Assembly: GCA_028868335.1 (NCBI GenBank)
Contig: JAGWUU010000133.1
Coordinates: 1-8,440 of the forward strand
Direction: 5' to 3'
Origin: Sphingomonadales bacterium
Lineage (GTDB): Bacteria; Pseudomonadota; Alphaproteobacteria; Sphingomonadales; Sphingomonadaceae
Length of the DNA stretch: 8,440 bases
Positions 1 to 4,839 of this stretch are shown here, piece after piece. The notes beneath the pieces are model-generated. The model made no database searches and was not told the DNA's origin. It saw only the letters and a list, made by a program, of their open reading frames with translations. The first letter of the stretch is position 1. Each line of letters starts with the position of its first letter. The translations under genes and the position numbers were made by a program.

Positions 1-184
1 CATCGGCAAAGCCGCGCGCAAGCTGGGCCCACTCATAATATACCCCCGTAGCGATCAGGGCGACGAACAGCGCCCAGACCGACCCGCCCAGGGCCACGGC
101 CAACCCGGCAACCGCCACCATGACCAAGGCCGAGGCGGCGCGGACCGGAAGGTCCGATTTGCGGGGGATTTCACCGTCCGCCAT
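1..184 (-). CDS. cdsA: Phosphatidate cytidylyltransferase, N-terminal part (cut by left edge)
   Basis: Only the first 61 codons are visible. CdsA is an integral membrane enzyme that joins CTP and phosphatidic acid to form CDP-diacylglycerol, the precursor of PS/PE and PG/cardiolipin. The visible part starts MADGEIPRKSDLPVRAAS, followed by a hydrophobic stretch (about residues 18-48) and the YYEWAQL segment typical of the CdsA N-terminus; the catalytic signature lies outside the window. The ATG at 184-182 overlaps the end of uppS by 14 nt. A GGGAG ribosome site (192-196, inside uppS) sits 7 nt upstream, suggesting translational coupling. The order uppS-cdsA is widely conserved and supports the call. 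Identity rests on a short N-terminus plus context. Confidence 0.88.
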   Translation of the reverse strand, partial: MADGEIPRKSDLPVRAASALVMVAVAGLAVALGGSVWALFVALIATGVYYEWAQLARGFAD

Positions 185-857
185 AGCGGCGCTCCCGCGT
201 CTCGAATTCCGTCAGCGCCTGCTCGAGATGACCGGGCGTGAAATCCGGCCACAGCACGTCGGTAAACCACATCTCGGCGTAGGCCGCCTGCCACAGGAGG
301 AAATTCGACAGCCGCACCTCGCCCGAGGTGCGGATCAGCAAGTCGAGCGGCGGCAGGCCCGCGGTATCGAGTTCGGCTTCGATGGCGGCAGGGGTGATCG
401 CGCCCTTCGCGGAAGCCTTGGCCGCAGCGCGGGCGATCTCGTCCTGCGAACCGTAATTGAGCGCGACAACCAGGGTAGTTCCGTCATTGCTTGCTGTGCG
501 CGTCAGCGCGTCTTCAAGCAGATCGACAATATCGGCTGATAACTCTTTATAATTACCAATAATTCGCAGTCGCACGTTGTTGTCGATGAATTCTCGCAGA
601 TCGGCAAGGATGTAGCGCTTCAACAGCCCCATCAGCGCCGAGACTTCCTCCTCGGGGCGGCGCCAGTTTTCGGTACTGAAGGCGTAGAGCGTCAGCGCTT
701 CCAGCCCCATCTGGCGCGCCGCGCGAACCAGGACGCGCACCGCCTCGACCCCGCGCTGGTGCCCAACCGCGCGCGGCAGGTGGCGCTTCTTCGCCCAGCG
801 CCCGTTACCATCCATGATGATGGCGACGTGACGGGCCTTTGTGACCTGCTGGTTCAT
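171..857 (-). CDS. uppS: Isoprenyl transferase (undecaprenyl diphosphate synthase)
   Basis: This is a cis-prenyltransferase that adds isopentenyl diphosphate units to farnesyl diphosphate, giving the undecaprenyl carrier used for peptidoglycan and surface polysaccharides. The protein of 228 aa has the usual family length. Residues 10-21 (HVAIIMDGNGRW) hold the catalytic, Mg-binding Asp16. GHQRG (32-36), FSTENW (60-65), LNYGSQDEI (133-141) and RTSGEVRLSNFLLWQ (176-190) are family motifs; the last has Ser where many homologues have Gly (RTGGE). I chose the ATG at 857-855. The reading frame extends three codons to a TTG at 866, but the weak ribosome-site-like CTGGAT (867-872) suits the ATG and abuts the TTG. 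The gene follows frr after an 88-97 nt gap filled by a palindrome and overlaps cdsA by 14 nt. Confidence 0.97.
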   Translation of the reverse strand: MNQQVTKARHVAIIMDGNGRWAKKRHLPRAVGHQRGVEAVRVLVRAARQMGLEALTLYAFSTENWRRPEEEVSALMGLLKRYILADLREFIDNNVRLRIIGNYKELSADIVDLLEDALTRTASNDGTTLVVALNYGSQDEIARAAAKASAKGAITPAAIEAELDTAGLPPLDLLIRTSGEVRLSNFLLWQAAYAEMWFTDVLWPDFTPGHLEQALTEFETRERRYGGR

Positions 858-874
858 CCAAACCAATCCAGCAC

Positions 875-939
875 CCGTTCGTGTCGAACAAAGTCGAGAC
901 GCGCGGGCGGTGTGTCTCGACTTCGCTCGACACGAACGG
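875..939. repeat. Large imperfect palindrome between frr and uppS
   Basis: Two 26-nt arms (875-900 and 914-939) are inverted complements at 24 of 26 positions, around a 13-nt loop (901-913). The arms contain CGTTCGTGTCGA and AAGTCGAGAC. A further partial copy, GAAGTCGAGA, follows at 939-948. There is no T-run on either side, so it is not a standard intrinsic terminator. I recall very similar palindromes scattered between genes in sphingomonad genomes (REP-like), but that is memory, not a search. In the mRNA it would form a stable hairpin between frr and uppS, where it could stabilise or separate the transcript. Confidence 0.85.
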
Positions 940-954
940 AAGTCGAGATACGCA

Positions 955-1512
955 TCATCGACCCAGAATTTCCTGTTCCTTCTGCGCGGCCACGGCGTCG
1001 GCTTCCTTGATCACCTCGTCGGTCAGCTTCTGGACCTCCGTTTCGCCGCGCTTGCGCTCGTCCTCGGAGATTTCCTTCTTGGTCTCGTCGGCCTTGAGGT
1101 TGTCCATGCCATCGCGGCGGACGTTGCGGATCGCGATCCGGGCCTTTTCAGCATAGGAGTGCGCCAGCTTGGCCAGTTCCTTGCGACGCTCCTCGGTAAG
1201 GTCGGGGATCGGCAGGCGGATGTTGTTGCCATCGTTGATCGGGTTGAGCCCCAACCCGGCCGAGCGGATAGCCTTTTCGACTGGGCCGATGTTCGACTTG
1301 TCCCACACCTGCACTGAAAGCAGTCGCGGCTCCGGTGCGGAAACCGTGGCGACCTGGTTCAGCGGCATGTGGCTGCCATAGACCTCGACCGTGACCGGAT
1401 CGAGCAACGCCGTGTTGGCGCGGCCCGTGCGCAGTCCGCCCAGATCGTGGCGCAGCGATTCCACCGCGCCCTTCATGCGGCGTTCGAGATCCACCTTGTC
1501 GTACTTGGCCAT
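955..1512 (-). CDS. frr: Ribosome recycling factor
   Basis: RRF acts with EF-G to split post-termination ribosomes so that subunits can be reused; it is cytosolic. The protein is 185 aa, the normal length. It shows the LRTGRA motif (27-32) of the three-helix domain, the IRLPIPDLTEERRKEL block (98-113) at the hinge and second domain, and IRNVRRD (128-134), which carries the conserved Arg of helix 3. The ATG (1512-1510) follows the pyrH stop by only 4 nt. Its ribosome site GAAGGG (1521-1526) lies inside the last pyrH codons, so frr is almost certainly co-transcribed and translationally coupled with pyrH. The pyrH-frr pairing is one of the most conserved bacterial gene pairs. Confidence 0.98.
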   Translation of the reverse strand: MAKYDKVDLERRMKGAVESLRHDLGGLRTGRANTALLDPVTVEVYGSHMPLNQVATVSAPEPRLLSVQVWDKSNIGPVEKAIRSAGLGLNPINDGNNIRLPIPDLTEERRKELAKLAHSYAEKARIAIRNVRRDGMDNLKADETKKEISEDERKRGETEVQKLTDEVIKEADAVAAQKEQEILGR

Positions 1513-1516
1513 TGCC

Positions 1517-2236
1517 CTAGCCCTTCTTCACTACGGTTTGCGTTCCCTCGCCGCGCAGCACCTTGGCAAGGTTGCCCTTTTCGCGGATCGAGAAGACGAC
1601 GATGGGAATATTGTTGTCCCGGCATAGCGCCACGGCGGAGGCGTCCATCACCTTGAGATTATCCGCCAGCACCGTATCATAATCAACTGTATCATAACGC
1701 TTTGCCAGCGGGTTCGTCTTGGGGTCGCTATCATAGACACCATCGACAGACGTGCCCTTCAGCAGGGCATCGCAGCGCATTTCCGCCGCGCGCAGGGCGG
1801 CCCCGCTATCGGTGGTGAAATAGGGCGCGCCGACGCCGGCGGCGAAGATCACCACCCTGCCCTTTTCCAGATGCCGTTCGGCGCGGCGACGGATCACCGG
1901 TTCACAGACCTGATCCATCTGCAACGCGCTCTGCACCCTGGTCTGGACGCCAGCCTGTTCCAGCGCGTTCTGCATGGCGAGCGCGTTCATCACCGTGGCG
2001 AGCATGCCCATGTAATCTGCCTGGGCGCGGTCCATCCCCTTGGCCGCCCCGGCCATGCCGCGAAAGATGTTGCCCCCGCCAATCACCAGACAGATTTCAA
2101 GGCCGGTTTCCTTGGCCGCCTTCACCTCCTTGGCCAGCTCGGCAACGAATTCGGAATCGATCCCGAATTGCTGGTTGCCCATCAGCACTTCGCCTGAAAG
2201 CTTGAGGAGGATACGCTTGTAGGCGGGCCTGGACAT
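1517..2236 (-). CDS. pyrH: UMP kinase
   Basis: Phosphorylates UMP to UDP with ATP in the pyrimidine nucleotide pathway; a hexameric cytosolic member of the amino acid kinase fold. The 239-aa protein is family-typical. Visible are KLSGE (12-16), the GGGNIFRG phosphate-binding loop (53-60), DRAQADYMGMLATVMNALA (69-87), GVGAPYFTTD (134-143; many homologues have GTGNPFFTTD) and GTSVDGVYDSDP (161-172). I chose the ATG at 2236-2234 rather than the TTG at 2299 that would add 21 residues. The longer form has no family support, and that TTG lies in the predicted -35 box of the pyrH promoter. No strong Shine-Dalgarno site is visible upstream of the ATG. pyrH heads the unit pyrH-frr-uppS-cdsA. Confidence 0.97.
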   Translation of the reverse strand: MSRPAYKRILLKLSGEVLMGNQQFGIDSEFVAELAKEVKAAKETGLEICLVIGGGNIFRGMAGAAKGMDRAQADYMGMLATVMNALAMQNALEQAGVQTRVQSALQMDQVCEPVIRRRAERHLEKGRVVIFAAGVGAPYFTTDSGAALRAAEMRCDALLKGTSVDGVYDSDPKTNPLAKRYDTVDYDTVLADNLKVMDASAVALCRDNNIPIVVFSIREKGNLAKVLRGEGTQTVVKKG

Positions 2237-2272
2237 GACGGATTGCAACGCTTTCGGAAAGGTTTGAGCGGC

Positions 2273-2299
2273 CTTATACGCTAGGCAGGATGATGCCAA
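2273..2299 (-). promoter_or_regulatory. Predicted sigma70-type promoter of pyrH
   Basis: Reading the minus strand, TTGGCA (2299-2294) and TATAAG (2278-2273) are separated by 15 nt, slightly short of the ideal 17. Transcription would start near 2266, giving a leader of about 30 nt before the pyrH ATG at 2236. It stands immediately after the predicted tsf terminator, which supports a unit boundary here. Confidence 0.45.
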
Positions 2300-2312
2300 G
2301 TGCGAGGCACGG

Positions 2313-2343
2313 AAAAGGGCGCGAACCTTTCGGTCCGCGCCCT
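2313..2343 (-). terminator. Intrinsic terminator after tsf
   Basis: On the minus strand, 26 nt after the tsf stop, AGGGCGCG (2343-2336) pairs with CGCGCCCT (2323-2316). The stem continues as ACC/GGT (2325-2327 with 2332-2334) past one mismatch to a small loop. The 3' arm runs directly into TTTT (2316-2313). Outer arms GGAAAA/TTTTCC (2311-2316 and 2348-2353) can lengthen the stem. This is a good Rho-independent terminator for the rpsB-tsf unit. Confidence 0.75.
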
Positions 2344-2368
2344 GTTCTTTTCCGTCGGATGGCGAGGT

Positions 2369-3295
2369 TTAGTTCAGGCCTGCTGCCGCGGCGACTTCGG
2401 CGGCGAAGTCGCTCTCAGCCTTCTCGATGCCTTCGCCGAGCTGGAAGCGGACATAGTCCTTGAGCACGATCTTGGTGCCTGCGGCCTTGCCCGCCTGTTC
2501 CACGACCTGAGCCACCGGGGTCTTGTTGTCCATGACGAAGACCTGGCTGAGCAGGGCGTTGTCCTTGGCGAACTTGGCCACGGCGCCATCGACCATCTTG
2601 GCCTGGACGTCGGCAGGCTTGCCTGATTCAGCCGCCTTCTCGCCCGCGATCTTGCGTTCACGCGCGATCATGTCGGCATCGAGGCCTTCGGCATTGAGCG
2701 CCAGCGGGAAGGCAGCGGCGATGTGCATCGCGATCTGCTTGCCCAGCGGCTCGAGGACATCGGCGCCTGCGTCCGATTCGAGCGCGACCAGCACGCCGAT
2801 CTTGCCGAGGTTCGGCGCAGCGGCATTGTGCATGTAGGGCACGACCACGCCGTTGCTGACCGAAACGGTCTTCATGCGGCGAACCTGCTGGTTCTCGCCG
2901 ATGGTGGCGACGTTGTTGGTCAGCTTGTCGGACACGGTGCCGCCATCGGGATAGGCGGCAGTCTTGAGCGCTTCGACATCATCCGAAGTGGCGCCCAGCG
3001 CAACCTCGGTGGTCTTGCGAACGAAGTCCTGGAACTGCTCGTTCTTGGCAACGAAGTCGGTTTCCGAGTTGACCTCCACAGCAACGCCCTTGGTGCCCGA
3101 AACGGCAACGCCGACCAGCCCTTCGGCCGCCGTGCGGCTCGACTTCTTGGCGACGGCAGCGAGGCCCTTGGCGCGCAGCAGATCGACCGCCGCTTCCATG
3201 TCGCCGCCGGTTTCGTCCATTGCCTTCTTGCAATCCATCATGCCAGCGCCGGTGCGCTCGCGCAGGTTTTTCACGTCAGTGGCGGTATAGGCCAT
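2369..3295 (-). CDS. tsf: Translation elongation factor Ts
   Basis: EF-Ts is the guanine nucleotide exchange factor that recycles EF-Tu from GDP to GTP form. The 308-aa protein starts with the UBA-like N-domain (about 1-55; LRERTGAGMMDCKKA at 11-25 is the first family signature). It then has the core with the TDFV motif (79-82), which inserts into EF-Tu, in the context NSETDFVAKNEQF, and two core subdomains to about residue 290. The ATG (3295-3293) has an AAGGA site 3306-3310 at 10 nt spacing. It follows rpsB after a 116-nt spacer with three hairpins and is followed by a strong intrinsic terminator. The rpsB-tsf order is conserved across bacteria. Confidence 0.98.
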   Translation of the reverse strand: MAYTATDVKNLRERTGAGMMDCKKAMDETGGDMEAAVDLLRAKGLAAVAKKSSRTAAEGLVGVAVSGTKGVAVEVNSETDFVAKNEQFQDFVRKTTEVALGATSDDVEALKTAAYPDGGTVSDKLTNNVATIGENQQVRRMKTVSVSNGVVVPYMHNAAAPNLGKIGVLVALESDAGADVLEPLGKQIAMHIAAAFPLALNAEGLDADMIARERKIAGEKAAESGKPADVQAKMVDGAVAKFAKDNALLSQVFVMDNKTPVAQVVEQAGKAAGTKIVLKDYVRFQLGEGIEKAESDFAAEVAAAAGLN

Positions 3296-3322
3296 TGTCT
3301 TGATTCCTTGTCTAATTCGTCG

Positions 3323-3404
3323 TCCCCGCGAAAGCGGGGATCGCGGGCCGGATCGTTCCGGCCTCGCGGCGATGTGGCCAGCGGTCCCCGGTCAAGCCGG
3401 GGAC
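3323..3404. repeat. Cluster of three hairpins between rpsB and tsf
   Basis: Three separate inverted repeats lie in line. The first pairs TCCCCGC (3323-3329) with GCGGGGA (3334-3340) around a GAAA loop. The second pairs CGCGGGCCGGA (3342-3352) with TCCGGCCtCGCG (3357-3368) with one bulged T and a TCGT loop. The third pairs GTCCCCGG (3384-3391) with CCGGGGAC (3397-3404). No U-tract follows any of them on the minus strand, so they are not standard terminators. The outer two resemble short GC-rich intergenic palindromes that I associate with alphaproteobacterial dispersed repeats. They could set the rpsB:tsf ratio by pausing or RNA processing; this is inference. Confidence 0.8.
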
Positions 3405-3411
3405 AACGCAA

Positions 3412-4215
3412 TCAGGCTTCGGTCGCGGTTTCTTCGACGGTGACGTCATCGCCAGCCGGTGCTTCGACCACGGCGACTTCCACCGGCGCCACTTCGAGCG
3501 CACCGACGTCAACGCCCGAATCGACCACGCCTTCGCGATGGCCCTTGGTCGCAGCAGCGGCAACGGCGTCGCAGTAGAGACGGACCGCACGGCTGGCGTC
3601 GTCGTTGGCCGGGATCGGGAAGGCGATGCCATCGGGCGAGACGTTCGAATCGAGGATCGCTACGACCGGGATGCCCAGCACGTTGGCTTCCTTGATCGCC
3701 AGCTCTTCCTTGTTGGCGTCGATCACGAACATCACGTCTGGGATGCCGCCCATGTCGCGGATGCCGCCGAGCGACAGCTCAAGCTTGTCGCGCTCACGGG
3801 TGAGCTGGAGCACTTCCTTCTTGGTCAGACCGGCGGTGTCGCCGCCCAGCTTTTCCTCAAGCGACTTCATCCGCTTGATCGACTGGCTGATGGTCTTCCA
3901 GTTGGTGAGCATGCCGCCCAGCCAGCGGTGGTTGACGAAGTGCTGGCCGCAGGCGCGCGCCGCATCGGCGATCGGCTGCTGGGCCTGGCGCTTGGTGCCG
4001 ACGAACAGCACCTTGCCGCCCGCACGGACGGTGGCGTCAACGAAGTCGAGCGCGCGGGCCATCAGCGGCACGGTCTGCGACAGGTCAAGGATGTGGATAC
4101 CGTTGCGGGCGCCGAAGATGTACGGCTTCATCCGCGGATTCCAGCGGTGGGTCTGGTGGCCGAAGTGAGCGCCGGCCTCGATCAATTGCTGCATGGAGAC
4201 GGTAGGAGCCGCCAT
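3412..4215 (-). CDS. rpsB: 30S ribosomal protein S2
   Basis: S2 is a late-assembling 30S subunit protein needed for S1 binding. The 267-aa protein has the first S2 signature near the N-terminus (LIEAGAHFGHQTHRWNPRM, 11-29) and the second at about 159-195 (PDVMFVIDANKEELAIKEA, then GIPVVAILDSNVSPDG). GTKRQAQ (73-79) and NHRWLGGMLTNW (95-106) are also typical. The last ~40 residues form an acidic, Ala/Val/Glu-rich tail, longer than in E. coli S2 but common in alphaproteobacteria. The ATG (4215-4213) has an AAGGA site (4224-4228) at 8 nt spacing. It is the first gene of its unit, with a long structured leader upstream that suggests autoregulation, as S2 does in gammaproteobacteria. Confidence 0.98.
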   Translation of the reverse strand: MAAPTVSMQQLIEAGAHFGHQTHRWNPRMKPYIFGARNGIHILDLSQTVPLMARALDFVDATVRAGGKVLFVGTKRQAQQPIADAARACGQHFVNHRWLGGMLTNWKTISQSIKRMKSLEEKLGGDTAGLTKKEVLQLTRERDKLELSLGGIRDMGGIPDVMFVIDANKEELAIKEANVLGIPVVAILDSNVSPDGIAFPIPANDDASRAVRLYCDAVAAAATKGHREGVVDSGVDVGALEVAPVEVAVVEAPAGDDVTVEETATEA

Positions 4216-4457
4216 AATTCAATTCCTTCCGGTTAGTGCCTCTGGGATGCTGGAACCGTGCGGAAAAGGCCCGCTGCGGCACCGGTGTTGGGTGCATCCC
4301 ATGTGGATTTGCCGACAATCTCGATCCAGACGAAAACCGCCGGATCGCTTGCAGGCCGCGCGCCCTTAGCCGTGTCCGTGCGGGAAATCCAGCCCCAAAT
4401 GCGGGATCGCGGGAATCGTCCCGCAACATTCCTTGCGGCCCTCGGCAACTTTCCCGC

Positions 4458-4486
4458 TTGACAGTGCAGAACAAATCAAGAACAAG
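4458..4486 (+). promoter_or_regulatory. Candidate promoter of the small SOS gene
   Basis: A perfect -35 box TTGACA (4458-4463) points towards the small membrane protein gene. The matching -10 window at 17 nt (4481-4486, AACAAG) is poor, so the exact -10 is uncertain. The first LexA-type operator (4469-4483) falls in the spacer, where a repressor would block RNA polymerase, as in typical SOS promoters. Confidence 0.4.
4469..4483. promoter_or_regulatory. LexA-type operator (SOS box) 1
   Basis: GAAC-AAATCAA-GAAC matches exactly the direct-repeat operator of alphaproteobacterial LexA (GTTC-N7-GTTC on the other strand, GTTCTTGATTTGTTC). It sits just behind a TTGACA -35 box facing the small gene at 4597. 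Binding by LexA is inferred from the motif, not shown. Confidence 0.7.
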
Positions 4487-4496
4487 AGCCGAATTG

Positions 4497-4511
4497 GAAC
4501 GAATTAGGAAC
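4497..4511. promoter_or_regulatory. LexA-type operator (SOS box) 2
   Basis: GAAC-GAATTAG-GAAC is a second exact copy of the same half-site arrangement, in the same orientation, 28 bp from the first. Its last base touches the predicted -10 box of the divergent rpsB promoter (4511-4516), so a bound repressor would also cover the rpsB start site if that promoter is real. Two exact sites within 43 bp are unlikely by chance. Confidence 0.65.
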
Positions 4512-4539
4512 TTATAGCCGCAATCGCAGTTATCCACAA
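4511..4539 (-). promoter_or_regulatory. Predicted sigma70-type promoter of rpsB
   Basis: On the minus strand TTGTGG (4539-4534) and TATAAG (4516-4511) are spaced 17 nt apart, a good housekeeping promoter for an alphaproteobacterium. Transcription would begin near 4504. The -35 box is embedded in a perfect DnaA box, and LexA-type operator 2 covers the start site. Confidence 0.5.
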
Positions 4540-4560
4540 GCCATCCACACCCTGTCCACG
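4530..4560. promoter_or_regulatory. DnaA box with two degenerate copies at 11 bp spacing
   Basis: TTATCCACA (4530-4538) is a perfect consensus DnaA box. CCATCCACA (4541-4549; 7 of 9) and CTGTCCACG (4552-4560; 6 of 9) follow in the same orientation at exactly 11 bp steps, all sharing TCCAC. The perfect box overlaps the predicted rpsB -35 element. Whether DnaA binds here is untested; the two weaker copies may be chance. Confidence 0.4.
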
Positions 4561-4596
4561 CAGTTTTGACCAGGGCGTGCCGGAAGGACAATCGAG

Positions 4597-4839
4597 ATGC
4601 TGACCACCACCTTGTTCGCCTTTGCCGTCATCCTTGCAGGCACGGTCATCGCGTCGGCCTTGCTTCGCGCGCTGCCGCACGTTTCCGGACTGCGGCGCGC
4701 GCTGGCCGCGGCGGATGCAAGGATGGAAATGCGATTTCGGATCGCCGAGACGGTGGTGAGCTATGACGACGGCAAGGTCGTCGCGCTGTCGATCAGGGCG
4801 CGTCCGTTGCCGCAGCAGGGGCTGCGCGCCGCCGCCTGA
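4597..4839 (+). CDS. Small single-pass membrane protein, probably SOS-induced
   Basis: I do not recognise this 80-aa protein. Residues about 3-23 form one hydrophobic membrane helix (LTTTLFAFAVILAGTVIASA). A basic stretch follows (R24, R33, R34, R42, R46, R48), favouring a cytoplasmic C-terminus by the positive-inside rule. Residues 43-70 alternate polar and hydrophobic residues around SYDDGK, like a beta hairpin. The ATG has a strong GGAAGG ribosome site (4582-4587) at 9 nt spacing, which argues that it is a real gene. Two exact LexA-type operators and a TTGACA box lie 85-140 nt upstream. Its last 47 nt overlap the end of convergent pssA. Short single-helix membrane proteins under LexA control include the Caulobacter division inhibitor SidA; similarity here is only in layout, so function is unassigned. 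Confidence 0.75.
   Translation: MLTTTLFAFAVILAGTVIASALLRALPHVSGLRRALAAADARMEMRFRIAETVVSYDDGKVVALSIRARPLPQQGLRAAA

Larger units (their letters stand above)
4216..4504 (-). promoter_or_regulatory. Structured 5' leader of rpsB
   Basis: About 290 nt separate the predicted rpsB start site (near 4504) from its ATG, with no credible gene inside. Reading the mRNA, I see GCGGGA/TCCCGC hairpins at 4400-4425 with two competing pairings (4400-4406 with 4419-4425, or 4409-4414 with 4419-4424). A CGATCC/GGATCG stem follows (4347-4342 with 4327-4322). Finally an 8-bp long-range helix, TGGGATGC/GCATCCCA (4301-4294 with 4250-4243), encloses 43 nt and ends 14 nt before the Shine-Dalgarno site. This layout is what an S2-binding autoregulatory leader could look like. 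I cannot match it to a named RNA family. Confidence 0.45.

Noticed and set aside
875..939. GTTCGTGTCGAAC-like core of the frr-uppS palindrome as a LexA site
   Set aside because: The half-sites are inverted and differently spaced from the alphaproteobacterial direct repeat, and the surrounding 26-bp arms better explain it as a palindromic repeat.
1674..1697. GTATCATAA repeated at 15-nt distance inside pyrH
   Set aside because: It encodes the repeated YDTV of a region where PyrH proteins naturally have two similar segments; too short to call a repeat element.
2237..2299. 21-residue N-terminal extension of PyrH starting at TTG
   Set aside because: PyrH proteins normally start near MSRPAYKRILLKLSGE, and the TTG coincides with the predicted -35 box.
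3538..4236. 232-residue plus-strand frame opposite rpsB
   Set aside because: Antisense shadow of a well-conserved ribosomal protein gene.
4458..4560. Replication origin suggested by the DnaA box and nearby AT-richer DNA
   Set aside because: Only one perfect DnaA box, no long AT-rich unwinding region and no origin-linked genes such as hemE, parA or dnaA nearby.
4085..4591. 168-residue minus-strand frame running through the rpsB leader into rpsB
   Set aside because: It overlaps rpsB in another frame, crosses the predicted promoter and leader, has mixed composition and no domain.
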